In this document: one piece after another, positions 45,633 through 54,825 of the stretch | Layout: each line of letters begins with the position of its first letter | How positions within the stretch are numbered: the stretch's first letter is position 1 | From: 66-474 sp035606235 | GTDB taxonomy: Bacteria; Pseudomonadota; Gammaproteobacteria; Xanthomonadales; Rhodanobacteraceae | NCBI GenBank assembly: GCA_035606235.1 | Contig: DATNFU010000051.1 | Coordinates: 31,240 to 95,239 of the forward strand | DNA length: 64,000 bases | Direction of reading: 5' to 3' | Program-made: the position numbers and the translations under genes | Notes under the pieces: model-generated | What the model saw: the letters and a program-made list of their open reading frames with translations, nothing else | Database searches by the model: none | What the model was told of the DNA's origin: nothing

Positions 45633-47357
45633 CTAGTCCTTGGTGACGCGGTTGATTTCGGCCAGACTGGTGATGCCATTCTTGACCTTCAGCAGCGCGG
45701 AATCGCGCAGGTTGCGCACTCCGCTTTTTCGCGCAGCTTCTGCGATTTTCATCGCGCTGCCGCCTTCCAGGATGATGCGCTGGATCTCCTCGTTCATCGG
45801 CATCACTTCATAAATGCCGAGCCGACCCTTGTAGCCGTCGTTGCAGCCGGGACAACCAACCGCGTCGAACAGGTGCAGCCCGGAGGCGATTTCTTCCTTG
45901 CTGAAGCCTTCCGCCAGCAGCGCGGCTTCGGGCAGCATCATCGGTTTCTTGCACTCGTGCAAACGGCGCGCCAGGCGCTGCGCGATCACCAACGTCACCG
46001 ACGAGGTGATGTTGTAGGGCGCAATGCCCATGTTCATGAGGCGTGCGATGGTCTGCGCTGCGTCGTTGGTGTGCAGGGTGGACAGGACCATGTGGCCGGT
46101 TTGCGCGGCCTTGATCGCGATTTCGGCGGTTTCCAGATCGCGGATTTCGCCGACCATGATCACATCCGGATCCTGGCGCAGGAACGAACGCAGCGCGGCG
46201 GCGAAGGTCATGCCGCGTTTGACGTTTTGCTGCACCTGGTTGATGCCGTTGACGCGGATTTCCACAGGATCTTCGACCGTGGAGATGTTGCGTCCTTCGG
46301 TATTGAGGATGTTCAGCGCGGTGTATAGGGAGACCGTTTTTCCCGAACCGGTCGGGCCGGTCACCAGCACCATGCCGTAAGGTTTCTGGATCGCTTCCTG
46401 GAACAGCTTTTTCTGATTTTCCTCGTAGCCGAGCTTGTCGATGCCCAGCCGCGCGGCGGCGGCATCGAGGATACGCAGGACGATCTTCTCGCCGAACAGG
46501 GTGGGCAGCGAGCTGACACGGAAGTCGATCGACTTGCCCTTGGACAGGTTCAGTTTGATGCGGCCGTCCTGCGGCACGCGGCGCTCGGCAATATCGAGCT
46601 GCGCCATCACCTTCAGGCGCGAGGAAATGCGCGGGGCCAGTTTGATCGGCGGCGAGGCTACCGCCCGCAGGATGCCATCCAGACGTGTACGCACACGGTA
46701 TTGCCCTTCATAGGGCTCGAAGTGGATGTCGGAAGCGCCGCGCTTGATCGCATCCACCAGAATCTTGTTGACGAACTTCACCACCGGTGCGTCTTCGGTG
46801 CCAACCGCATCCACGCCGCCTTCGCCTTCGTCGCCGGTCTCGCCGAGCGCGAGGTTTTCCAGGCCCTCGGCATCGTCCATGTCCGGCATCACGGCGTTTT
46901 GCGTGGCCAGCGCCTGCTCGATGGTGCGCTTCAGCAGCTCAGGCTCGATCAGAATCGGTTCGACCGTGCAGTTGGAATGAAACTTGATCTCTTCCAGCGC
47001 GTGCGAATTGGTGGGGTCGGCGATGCCGACGAACAGCCGGCTGCCGCGCTTGAACAAGGGCAGCGCGGTGTGCTTGTTCATCAATTCTTCGCTGACGACT
47101 TTCAGCGGCAGTTGCGGGAAGTCGAGCGCCGCGGCGTCCATGATCGGCACCCCGAACTCAGCCGATACCGCCTGCGCCACCCGCGCCCCATCCACCAGCC
47201 CGTTGTCTACCAGCCATGCAGCCAATGGGGTCTTGTTGCGGAGCGAATCCGCGGCGGCCTGGCGGGCATCGGTTTCCGACAACGCGCCCTCCATCGCCAG
47301 GCGCCGGACAATACCGGTCAGGCCTGCGAATGGACTGGGGTTCAACTGGGTCGCCAT
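45633..47357 (-). CDS. pilB: type IV pilus assembly ATPase PilB
   Basis: Hexameric AAA+ ATPase powering pilus extension. 574 residues from the ATG at 47357. N-terminal MshEN/GspE_N region (DNGLVDGARVAQAVSAEFG), then Walker A GPTGSGKTVSLYT (about 337), Asp box ISTVEDPVEI, Walker B DPDVIMVGEIRD, His box GHMVLSTLHTNDA, and the zinc tetracysteine spread over ECKKP and CPGCNDGYKGRLG. An acidic insert (about 160-185, GETGDEGEGG) precedes the catalytic core. First gene of the leftward pilB-pilC-pilD run and divergent from the glycan locus (187-bp spacer to the GT2 start). Confidence 0.96.
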   Translation of the reverse strand: MATQLNPSPFAGLTGIVRRLAMEGALSETDARQAAADSLRNKTPLAAWLVDNGLVDGARVAQAVSAEFGVPIMDAAALDFPQLPLKVVSEELMNKHTALPLFKRGSRLFVGIADPTNSHALEEIKFHSNCTVEPILIEPELLKRTIEQALATQNAVMPDMDDAEGLENLALGETGDEGEGGVDAVGTEDAPVVKFVNKILVDAIKRGASDIHFEPYEGQYRVRTRLDGILRAVASPPIKLAPRISSRLKVMAQLDIAERRVPQDGRIKLNLSKGKSIDFRVSSLPTLFGEKIVLRILDAAAARLGIDKLGYEENQKKLFQEAIQKPYGMVLVTGPTGSGKTVSLYTALNILNTEGRNISTVEDPVEIRVNGINQVQQNVKRGMTFAAALRSFLRQDPDVIMVGEIRDLETAEIAIKAAQTGHMVLSTLHTNDAAQTIARLMNMGIAPYNITSSVTLVIAQRLARRLHECKKPMMLPEAALLAEGFSKEEIASGLHLFDAVGCPGCNDGYKGRLGIYEVMPMNEEIQRIILEGGSAMKIAEAARKSGVRNLRDSALLKVKNGITSLAEINRVTKD

Positions 47358-47531
47358 GTGATCGTCAAGCCCCCGCAACTACGGGCGGAATGTACCGCAA
47401 ATGCGGCACGACGGGGGAATTCCCGCGCCCGGGAGCATGCGCAAAAGCCGGTACGCGCACCGGGATGGCGGTCACGTTGGCAGCTTCAGGCGGCCGAATC
47501 TTGCGGCCAACGGGTTATGATCCGGACCTTC

Positions 47532-47537
47532 AGGAGG
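47532..47537 (+). promoter_or_regulatory. ribosome binding site fixing the GT2 start at GTG 47544
   Basis: AGGAGG, 6 bases before the GTG at 47544. It favours this start (MLSIILPAKNE) over the in-frame ATG at 47517, which has no such site. Confidence 0.7.
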
Positions 47538-47543
47538 GGACTC

Positions 47544-48392
47544 GTGCTCAGCATCATCCTGCCAGCCAAGAACGAGGCAGCGGCTCTGGCCGCGCTGTTG
47601 CCGAAACTGCGCGCGGCGCATTCCACCGCGCAGATTATCGTGGTGGACGATGGTTCGGCCGACGATACCCGCCAATTGTGCGCGCAGCACGCGGTGGAAT
47701 GCCTCTCCTCGCCGTATTCAATGGGGAACGGCGCGGCGATCAAGCGCGGCACGCGCGCGGCACGCGGAGAGGTGCTGGTGTTCATGGATGCCGACGGCCA
47801 GCATGACCCGGCCGACATCGCACGGCTGCTGGCGAAACTGGAGGAAGGTTTTGACATGGTGGTCGGCGCGCGCGACTGGTCCGGCCAGGCAGGCATGGGC
47901 CGCGGCGTGGCCAATACCATCTACAACAAGCTCGCGAGTTGGATGACCGGCTTCAAGGTTGCCGACCTCACCTCCGGGTTTCGCGTCGCGCGTGCCGACA
48001 AGTTTCGTGAATTCCTGCATCTGCTGCCCAACGGATTTTCCTATCCGACCACGTCCACGATGGCGTTCTTCCGCAGCGCTTATCCAGTGGCCTACATTCC
48101 GATCAAGGCCGCGCAACGGGTTGGCCGCAGCCACATCCGCCCCTTGCGCGACGGCGTGCGCTTTCTGCTGATCATCTTCAAGATCGCCACGCTGTACGCG
48201 CCGCTGAAACTGTTCGTGCCGGCCAGCGGCACGTTTTTCCTCCTCGGTCTGGGTTACTACATCTACACCTACATCAGCGAACACCGTTTCACCAACATGA
48301 GCATGTTGCTGTTCGCGGCCGCGGTGATCGTGTTCCTGATCGGGTTGATTTCGGAGCAGATCACCTCGCTCACTTACCAGCGCAATGATTGA
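47544..48392 (+). CDS. GT2 family glycosyltransferase, polyprenol-phosphate sugar synthase-like
   Basis: DPM1/GtrB-type enzyme expected to load a sugar onto a polyprenyl phosphate at the cytoplasmic face. 282 residues. GT-A fold with VVDDGSADDT (about 36) and the metal motif FMDADGQHD (about 84), then TSGFRVARAD; two C-terminal membrane helices (about 225-245 and 255-275). Such polyprenol-sugar donors feed GT-C transferases, two of which lie at the other end of this locus. Starts with GTG behind a strong Shine-Dalgarno and overlaps the next gene by 8 bp. First gene of the plus-strand arm of the island next to pilB. Confidence 0.88.
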   Translation: MLSIILPAKNEAAALAALLPKLRAAHSTAQIIVVDDGSADDTRQLCAQHAVECLSSPYSMGNGAAIKRGTRAARGEVLVFMDADGQHDPADIARLLAKLEEGFDMVVGARDWSGQAGMGRGVANTIYNKLASWMTGFKVADLTSGFRVARADKFREFLHLLPNGFSYPTTSTMAFFRSAYPVAYIPIKAAQRVGRSHIRPLRDGVRFLLIIFKIATLYAPLKLFVPASGTFFLLGLGYYIYTYISEHRFTNMSMLLFAAAVIVFLIGLISEQITSLTYQRND

Positions 48393-49560
48393 AAGTTCGC
48401 GGCCGCGCATCTTGCTGGTCACCCGCAATCTGCCGCCTCTCGTAGGTGGCATGGAGCGGCTGAACTGGCACATGGCGGACGAGCTGTCCCGACGCGCCGA
48501 AGTGTGCATCATCGGGCCGGCCGGCTCGGCGGCATTGGCTCCCGCAGGCGTCAGGGTGCGAGAGGTCCCGCTTCGCCCGTTGTGGAAATTCCTGCTCGCG
48601 GCGCAGATCACCGCATTGAAAGAGGCGCGCCATTGGCGACCTGGCTGGGTTCTCGCTGGCAGCGGCTTGACTGCCCTGCCGTCGCTGATCGCCGCGCGCG
48701 CATCCGGCGCGCGAGCCGCGGTATACGTGCATGGACTCGATCTCACAGTGCCGAATCCCGTCTACAGACGCATGTGGCTGCCCGCGCTGAGGCGCATGGA
48801 TCGGGTGATCGCCAATAGCCGCGCGACTGCGGCGCTTGCCGCACAAGCCGGTGTGGATCAGTCCAGAATCGGCATCGTGCATCCGGGTGTGGCATTGCCG
48901 GAGGAGTCGCCCAACCCGGAGGTCATTGTGCGTTTCCGGACCGAGTACGATCTTGGTGATAAGCCATTGTTGCTTTCAGTCGGGCGACTGAGTGCACGCA
49001 AAGGGTTGCGGGAATTCGTAACCAAGGCGCTGCCGAAGATTGCTGCCGTGCATCCCAACGTAGTGTTGCTGATCGTGGGTGACGCGCCCAAGGATGCGCT
49101 GCACGCCCAGGCACAAACCCCGGCCAGCATTCGTGAAGCGGCAAAGCAGATGGAGATGGCAGGAAACCTGAAATTTCTGGGGACAATCACCGATGAAGCG
49201 CTCGATGTCGCCTATCGAGCTGCAAGCGTTCACGTGTTTCCGATACGCGAAATAGCTGGTGATCCGGAAGGCTTTGGCATGGTGGCCGTGGAGGCCGCCG
49301 CCCATGGACTGCCCACCGTTGCGTTCGCCACGGGCGGTGTGGTGGACGCGGTGGCGGAGGGACAATCCGGGCGCCTCGTGCCGCCCGGGGACTACGGAGC
49401 ATTCGCTGATGGCGTGCTGCAGATGCTGACCCAAGGGACTCCATCACGCGCGGGCTGCATCGCCTTCGCCGAGCGCTTCGCCTGGCCGGCATTCGGCAAA
49501 CGGATCGTGGCGCAATTGTCGAGCACGGGCTCGGCACGTTCGAGCACTGGAATGGTATGA
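48385..49560 (+). CDS. GT4 family glycosyltransferase
   Basis: GT-B glycosyltransferase for glycan assembly in the cytoplasm. 391 residues. Opening strand ILLVTRNLPPLVGGMERLNW (N-terminal acceptor domain), VHGLDLTVPNPVYRR and ANSRATAALA in the middle, and a C-terminal donor domain with LLSVGRLSARKGLREF, FLGTITDEALDVAYRAA and the EX7E motif FPIREIAGDPEGFGMVAVEAAAHGLP-type stretch (two Glu about residues 292-300). Overlaps the GT2 gene by 8 bp and the methyltransferase gene by 4 bp (ATGA). Donor sugar cannot be read from the sequence. Confidence 0.9.
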   Translation: MIESSRPRILLVTRNLPPLVGGMERLNWHMADELSRRAEVCIIGPAGSAALAPAGVRVREVPLRPLWKFLLAAQITALKEARHWRPGWVLAGSGLTALPSLIAARASGARAAVYVHGLDLTVPNPVYRRMWLPALRRMDRVIANSRATAALAAQAGVDQSRIGIVHPGVALPEESPNPEVIVRFRTEYDLGDKPLLLSVGRLSARKGLREFVTKALPKIAAVHPNVVLLIVGDAPKDALHAQAQTPASIREAAKQMEMAGNLKFLGTITDEALDVAYRAASVHVFPIREIAGDPEGFGMVAVEAAAHGLPTVAFATGGVVDAVAEGQSGRLVPPGDYGAFADGVLQMLTQGTPSRAGCIAFAERFAWPAFGKRIVAQLSSTGSARSSTGMV

Positions 49561-50288
49561 GTGGCAATGCGCCGGAACGCCAGCCGCATGCCGTGCTCGA
49601 TTTGCCCTCGCGCAGGCTGAAAGGCCTGAAAATCGAGCGGCTGCTCGATTTGCCGGCGAGTTCCCAGCCCATTCGCCTGCTGGAGGTCGGAACGGGTTCC
49701 GGTGGGATCGCGCATTTTTTTGGCACCCATCCCGATTTGCGCTACGAGGTAGACGCGGTGGACGTGCACGACAACCGGCTGGTTACCGAAGGCTATCGCT
49801 TCCAACTCGTGCGCGACACTCGCCTGCCGTTTCCGGACCAGAGCTTCGACGTGGTACTGACCAACCATGTAATCGAGCATGTCGGAGATGCGGCCGTGCA
49901 GCTTTCGCATCTGAAGGAAATGCGCCGCGTGCTGAGACCCGGAGGGATCGGATACCTCGCCGTGCCCAATCGCTGGATGCTGGTTGAGCCTCACTTCAAG
50001 CTGATCTTCCTGAGCTGGTTGCCGCATGCATGGCGCACACCGTATCTGCGCATGATGGGCAGGGGGGCGCATTACGATTGCGAACCGCTGCAACTCAAGC
50101 AATTGGAGAAACTGCTGAAGAGTGCGGGATTCCGCTATCGCAATCTGTGCGTCGAAGCCATGCGTGCGACATTTGATATCGAGCGCCCGCACTCGGCCAG
50201 TACGCGCATCCTGCGCCGGGTTCCGGACGGCGCGCTAAGACCGTTGCGGCGGATCATTCCAACATTGATCTATCGATTGTCCGTTTGA
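49557..50288 (+). CDS. class I SAM-dependent methyltransferase
   Basis: Probable sugar or glycan methyltransferase. 243 residues. SAM-binding motif I is RLLEVGTGSGGIAHFF (about 40-55), acidic strand-2 end VDAVDVHD, motif II-like FDVVLTNHVIEHVGD and motif III RVLRPGGIGYLAVPNRW: a standard Methyltransf_11 fold. Coupled to the upstream GT4 gene and convergent with the next minus-strand gene, whose 3' end it overlaps by 19 bp. The acceptor is unknown. Confidence 0.85.
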   Translation: MSGNAPERQPHAVLDLPSRRLKGLKIERLLDLPASSQPIRLLEVGTGSGGIAHFFGTHPDLRYEVDAVDVHDNRLVTEGYRFQLVRDTRLPFPDQSFDVVLTNHVIEHVGDAAVQLSHLKEMRRVLRPGGIGYLAVPNRWMLVEPHFKLIFLSWLPHAWRTPYLRMMGRGAHYDCEPLQLKQLEKLLKSAGFRYRNLCVEAMRATFDIERPHSASTRILRRVPDGALRPLRRIIPTLIYRLSV

Positions 50289-51352
50289 AGCTGGAGCAGC
50301 CGATCCAGCCTACCTGCAACTTCCCGCCACCCCGGTCTTTCGCCGTAACCGGCTTCGGGTCTGGCCAGCATGTCGAGCACACGTTCGGCAAAAGCAACCG
50401 GATCGTTGACCGGTACCAGATGGCGATCCAAGTCGCGCAGCATCCAGCGCACCGGCTCGGTGGCGGTGGCAACCACAGGCACACCGCAGGCCATGGCTTC
50501 GCAAAGCTTCGCCGGGTAACTGTAGCGTCCGAAGCGGGTATCCGCGGTCACGGTGCAGACCACATCGAGTGCATTGAGTAGTACCGGCAGCCGCGCGTCA
50601 GGAATGTAACCCAACCCCGTTACACCGGGCTCCGCGAGCGCATGCGCGGGCGGTCGCCCGCTCAGCACAAGCTGCAGATTCGGCTTGGCAGCGCGCGCGC
50701 GCCTGAAGGCATCCAGCAGCATGTCAGTGCCGCGATTGCGCGCCCAGCTCCCGACATAGCCGATCAGTGGCGCGGTTTCCGGCAACCCGAGGATGCCCCT
50801 GGATTCCAGTTTGTCCATCGGCACGAACTCTGGATCCGCCGCCATCGGCAGCACTTCAGCCGGTGCCTCGCCGTGCCGGTGTGATTGCAGCAATTGCGCG
50901 AGTTGCGGGCCCGCCGCGGTGACCAGCTCGGCCGTGCGCAATGCTCGGCGCCATGCCCAGTGCAGCGGCAGGTTCCAAGGCATGTATGCTTCGAAGTTGT
51001 CGTAAGCGTCGATTGCAAGTCGCGCACGATGGTGCTTCGCGAGTCGCCGTCCGATCACGCCGTACCAGGCGTCGGAACAGGCAATGATCCAGTCTGGCCG
51101 GAAGACCGCGGTTTCTGCATCCAGCGCCTTCATCAATCCGCCAACGCCCAAGCCACGAACATCGTGGCTCGACCACAGCACGCCATTTCGCTCGATGCAT
51201 CCCGACGGCAGGTTTCGATAACTGCACAACTGCACCCGTACTTGGTGACCGAGCGCGGCAAGCCCGGCGGGCAGGTGATGGAAGCGGCCGTACGGGCGCT
51301 CCAGCAAATCACGCTGCTGCGGGTGTCGCTTGCAGAGGAAGGTCAGTCTCAC
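50270..51352 (-). CDS. GT4 family glycosyltransferase (minus strand)
   Basis: 360 residues, GT-B fold. N-terminal FLCKRHPQQRDLLERPYGRF, then LIGYVGSWARNRGTDMLLDA, LQLVLSGRPPAHALA, GYIPDARLPVLLNALDVVC and the donor-site segment YSYPAKLCEAMACGVPVVAT (Glu in the CEAMACG motif). It is the only gene of opposite orientation in the plus-strand arm, which suggests a rearrangement or a separate acquisition. Divergent from the following GT2 gene across a 167-bp spacer. Confidence 0.87.
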   Translation of the reverse strand: MRLTFLCKRHPQQRDLLERPYGRFHHLPAGLAALGHQVRVQLCSYRNLPSGCIERNGVLWSSHDVRGLGVGGLMKALDAETAVFRPDWIIACSDAWYGVIGRRLAKHHRARLAIDAYDNFEAYMPWNLPLHWAWRRALRTAELVTAAGPQLAQLLQSHRHGEAPAEVLPMAADPEFVPMDKLESRGILGLPETAPLIGYVGSWARNRGTDMLLDAFRRARAAKPNLQLVLSGRPPAHALAEPGVTGLGYIPDARLPVLLNALDVVCTVTADTRFGRYSYPAKLCEAMACGVPVVATATEPVRWMLRDLDRHLVPVNDPVAFAERVLDMLARPEAGYGERPGWREVAGRLDRLLQLQTDNR

Positions 51353-51519
51353 GTTTCGTGCCGTTCGCGCAAGGGGCGCGGGCGCACCCTATATTCCAGG
51401 CTTACCCGAGCGCAATCCGGCGTCGACCCCGTGCTTGTGCGAACTCTGCCCGCCAACAGTGGCGGAACTTGCGTTACTGCTGGACAATTCAGGTGTGTCA
51501 TTCGCAAAGCGGTGGATCC

Positions 51520-52578
51520 TTGAAACCCAGGTTGTCTGTCTGCATCGCTACCCGCAATCGCGCCGACTTCATCGGCGAGACGTTGGAGAGCATCCTTGGA
51601 CAGTGTCCCGCGGACGTGGAAGTCATGGTTCTGGATGGTGCGTCCACCGACGATACCACTGCGGTCGTGAGGCGACTGCAGCAGTCGTTCCCCACACTGC
51701 GGTACGAGCGCCAGGAAAGGAATGGGGGTGTTGATCGCGATTATGACGCCGCGGTCAGTCTGGCGAGAGGAGAATACTGCTGGCTAATGTCGGATGATGA
51801 TTTGTTGAAGCCAGGCGCCATGGCTGCCGTGTTGCAAGCCGTGGATCGCCGACGCGATTTAATCATCGTAAATGCGGAGCTGGGCAATTTCGACTTCTCG
51901 AGAGTGCTGGACGGAAACCGGTTGCGATTTGCGCAAGATCGTGTGTACGGACCTTCCGAGTTCAACCGCCTGTTTGAGGAAACTTCCGGTTATCTGGGCT
52001 ACATCGGTGCCGTGGTCATCCGCCGAAGCCTGTGGCTATCGCGGGATCGCGAATCGTTCTTCGGTTCTTGCTTCATCCATGTCGGGGTGATCTTCCAGGA
52101 CGCTCTTCCGAACGGCGCGATCGCACTTGCCACGCCACTGATCGCGATCCGCTTCGGGAACACCCAGTGGCGGCCGCGCGAGTTCGAGATACGAATGATT
52201 CGCTGGACTGAACTGGTATGCGCACTTGCGAGCATTCCTCTTGAAGTGCGTGAGCGGTGTTACCCGTTGCGACCCTGGCGAAGCACCAAGAGCTTGTTTT
52301 TCTATCGCGCCAAGGGCACCTACGGCATCGAGGACTACCGGCGCTGGGTACGGCCCCGTACCTCGAGCAGCCTGGATCGAGCGAAGGCGTGGTGCATTGC
52401 CCGGTTTCCTGGCTGGATCGCCAATCTCGTCGGTTTGGCGGTCTGCTCATTGCCTTACCGCGATGCCAATGTGCATTTCCTCGACATGAAGGTGAGCCGG
52501 TTCTATGTTGCGAACTGGTTGAGAAGGCATTCCGGTACCGTTGGTGCTGCCAGGGCCCCTTCCGCTCGGGCCCGATGA
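51520..52578 (+). CDS. GT2 family glycosyltransferase, abequosyl/rhamnosyl-transferase-like
   Basis: 352 residues from a TTG at 51520 behind a GGTG-containing site; GTG at 51493 is an alternative, so the start is uncertain. GT-A fold: SVCIATRNRADFIGETLESI, VLDGASTDDTTAVVRRL (about 37-53) and the DxD-like WLMSDDDLLKPGAM (about 90). The middle part (VYGPSEFNRLFEETSGYLGY) resembles WbbL/Abe-type enzymes of O-antigen loci that add deoxyhexoses (weak inference). Codon third positions here and in the next two genes are visibly richer in A/T than in the housekeeping genes, in keeping with transfer. Confidence 0.82.
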   Translation: MKPRLSVCIATRNRADFIGETLESILGQCPADVEVMVLDGASTDDTTAVVRRLQQSFPTLRYERQERNGGVDRDYDAAVSLARGEYCWLMSDDDLLKPGAMAAVLQAVDRRRDLIIVNAELGNFDFSRVLDGNRLRFAQDRVYGPSEFNRLFEETSGYLGYIGAVVIRRSLWLSRDRESFFGSCFIHVGVIFQDALPNGAIALATPLIAIRFGNTQWRPREFEIRMIRWTELVCALASIPLEVRERCYPLRPWRSTKSLFFYRAKGTYGIEDYRRWVRPRTSSSLDRAKAWCIARFPGWIANLVGLAVCSLPYRDANVHFLDMKVSRFYVANWLRRHSGTVGAARAPSARAR

Positions 52579-52600
52579 AAACCCACGAAAGGATCTGCGG

Positions 52601-53857
52601 ATGAATACAACTCGGGGCACCGTGCGGGAAATCGAACGCTGCCGGATCAGCGGCAGCACGCATCTCGTCTCCGTTCTCAACCTTGGGGAACAGTGCTTGA
52701 CGGGGGTGTTCCCACGCCGACCCGATCAGCCGGTCACCCGCGGGCCGCTTGAACTCGTCTGGTGTCCCGACAGCGGACTGCTGCAGCTCAAACATTCCTA
52801 CAGTCTCGCCGAAATGTATGGAGACAACTACGGATATCGATCAGGACTGAACGCTTCGATGGTCGCCCATCTGCAGGGAAAGGTGCGAGGGCTGGAACGA
52901 CGCATGCCGTTACGCGACGGGGATTGGGTGCTGGATATCGGGAGTAACGATGGCACCCTACTGAAGGCCTACTCCACTCCCCGCCTCAGGCGGATCGGAA
53001 TGGATCCCACAGCGGGGAAATTCCGGTCGTTCTATCCCTCCGACGTGGAAGTCATCACCGATTTCTTTTCTGCCGACGCTTTCCTGAAGGCGTCCGGCGG
53101 CCGGCAAGCGAAGGTGATTACCTCAATCGCCATGTTCTATGATCTTGAACAACCCGGCTTATTCGTTGCCGATATTGAGCGCGCCTTGGCGCCAAATGGC
53201 ATCTGGCATTTCGAACAGAGCTACATGCCATCGATGTTGCGGACGAATGCGTACGACACCGTTTGCCACGAACACCTTGAATATTATTCATTGCGCGTGA
53301 TTCGTGATTTGCTTGCCGCCCATGGCCTGCGAATCATCCAGGTGCAGATGAACAGCATCAATGGCGGCAGCATCGCGGTTACGGCGTGTCACGAAAATTC
53401 CGATCTGACGAGCGAAAACTCGATAATCGAATGGACATTGCAACAAGAGACCAATTGGGGGCTTGATTCGGCGAAGCCCTATCGGCAGTTCGAGGATCGC
53501 GTGTTCAAGCATCGCTCGGATTTGCAGAGGCTGTTGTGGTCACTGGTGAATGATGGCAAGCGCGTGCTCGGCTACGGAGCCTCGACCAAGGGCAATGTGC
53601 TCCTGCAGTTCTGCCGCTTCGGACCCGATGAAATCCCCGCTATCGCCGAGGTGAACCAGGAGAAGTTCGGCGCCTACGCGCCGGGGACTTTGATCCCGAT
53701 CATTTCGGAAGCCGAAGCGAAAGCCATGCGACCCGACTATTTCCTTGTACTGCCATGGCATTTCAAGGCCGGCATTGTTGAACGCGAGAGGGATTATCTT
53801 GCAGCGGGCGGGAAACTGATCTTCCCGCTGCCCGAAATCGAAATCGTGGGCGACTGA
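52601..53857 (+). CDS. sugar C-methyltransferase-like protein (NovU/TylCIII type)
   Basis: 418 residues in three parts: an N-terminal metal-binding-type domain (CRISGS, then LGEQCLTGVFP and CPDSGLLQLKH, Methyltransf_13), a SAM domain with VLDIGSNDGTLLKAY (about 108) and FEQSYMPSML, and a C-terminal Methyltransf_14 domain with VLGYGASTKGNVLLQFC (about 322). This layout is that of enzymes that C-methylate NDP-4-keto-deoxysugars. With a GMD-like SDR coupled directly downstream (TGATG) it suggests synthesis of a branched, GDP-linked deoxysugar. Start at 52601 has AAAGGA 8 bases upstream. Confidence 0.85.
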   Translation: MNTTRGTVREIERCRISGSTHLVSVLNLGEQCLTGVFPRRPDQPVTRGPLELVWCPDSGLLQLKHSYSLAEMYGDNYGYRSGLNASMVAHLQGKVRGLERRMPLRDGDWVLDIGSNDGTLLKAYSTPRLRRIGMDPTAGKFRSFYPSDVEVITDFFSADAFLKASGGRQAKVITSIAMFYDLEQPGLFVADIERALAPNGIWHFEQSYMPSMLRTNAYDTVCHEHLEYYSLRVIRDLLAAHGLRIIQVQMNSINGGSIAVTACHENSDLTSENSIIEWTLQQETNWGLDSAKPYRQFEDRVFKHRSDLQRLLWSLVNDGKRVLGYGASTKGNVLLQFCRFGPDEIPAIAEVNQEKFGAYAPGTLIPIISEAEAKAMRPDYFLVLPWHFKAGIVERERDYLAAGGKLIFPLPEIEIVGD

Positions 53858-54801
53858 TGCCGCGGGCATTGATAGTGGGCCATACAGGGCAGGATGGCAG
53901 GATCCTGTGGCAGCAGCTTGCGGCTCAAGGGTTTGCGCTCGGCGGTATCTCGCGCTCGCGCCAGGACGGACTGGATGGTCCAGTACCCACTGACATCAAC
54001 GATGCCGATGCCGTTCGGCGTCTTGTGGATAATTTTTGTCCCGATCAAATTTATTTCCTTGCCGCATACCATCACAGCTCTCAGGACCTGGATTCCAACG
54101 AGGTGAATGTGTGGGGACCGAGCTGGGCGACGCATGTACATGCGTTCTCGCACTTCCTGCAAGCGACGAGAGAGAGCAACCCTGCCGCGCGTATCTTCTA
54201 TGCGTCCTCATCGCGCGTTTTCGGCCCTGCGCCGTCAAGCCCGCAGAATGAGGACACCCCATTCAGACCTGAATGCATCTATGGGGTCACCAAGGCTTCC
54301 GCGATGATGCTCGCCGGCTTTTATCGGAGGGTGCACGGGATGCACGTATCCTGCGGCATTCTCTTCAATCATGAATCGCGATTGCGGCCGCCGCAGTTCG
54401 TCTCGCGCCGCATCGTGGATGGTTTGCTCGCGATCAGGCAGCAAAGAGCTGAGGTGCTGGAAATCGGCAGCCTCGGTGCGCGCGTGGACTGGGGCTACGC
54501 GCCCGACTACACGCGGGCAATGCAATCGATGCTTGAGACCGCGCCGCCCGATGATTACGTCGTGGCCACCGGCGAAACGCACAGCGTCAGTGAGATGATC
54601 GACGTGGCGGCTTCATGCGTCGGAGTGGATACGGCCGGGCGGATTGTCGAATCCGCCGGCATCATTCATCGTCAGCCGCAAATCCTTTGCGGCAATGCGT
54701 GCAAGCTCCGCAACGCAACGGGTTGGCGGCCGAGCATTGGATTTACGGAGATGGTCCGGAAACTGGCCGAAGAAGCGATGCACTCCGACGGAGTTGCTTG
54801 A
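53857..54801 (+). CDS. NAD-dependent epimerase/dehydratase, GMD-like SDR
   Basis: Extended short-chain dehydrogenase, 314 residues. NAD-binding GHTGQDGRILWQQL (about 8-21, the TGxxGQDG form of GDP-mannose dehydratases), SSSRVFG and catalytic YGVTK (Tyr about 143), then FNHESRLRPPQFVSRRI, almost the GMD motif FNHESPxRGxxFV. It is shorter than Gmd (369 residues in this window) and may be a reductase/epimerase on a GDP-4-keto-6-deoxy sugar (Rmd- or Per-pathway type). Its start shares one base with the C-methyltransferase stop. It converges on the flippase gene. Confidence 0.82.
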   Translation: MPRALIVGHTGQDGRILWQQLAAQGFALGGISRSRQDGLDGPVPTDINDADAVRRLVDNFCPDQIYFLAAYHHSSQDLDSNEVNVWGPSWATHVHAFSHFLQATRESNPAARIFYASSSRVFGPAPSSPQNEDTPFRPECIYGVTKASAMMLAGFYRRVHGMHVSCGILFNHESRLRPPQFVSRRIVDGLLAIRQQRAEVLEIGSLGARVDWGYAPDYTRAMQSMLETAPPDDYVVATGETHSVSEMIDVAASCVGVDTAGRIVESAGIIHRQPQILCGNACKLRNATGWRPSIGFTEMVRKLAEEAMHSDGVA

Positions 54802-54825
54802 GCCGCGGCATACTGCGTGACGCGA

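Noticed and set aside
46701..47516. 5' extension of the GT2 frame antisense to pilB
   Set aside because: The strong AGGAGG site fixes the start at 47544, and pilB occupies the opposite strand.
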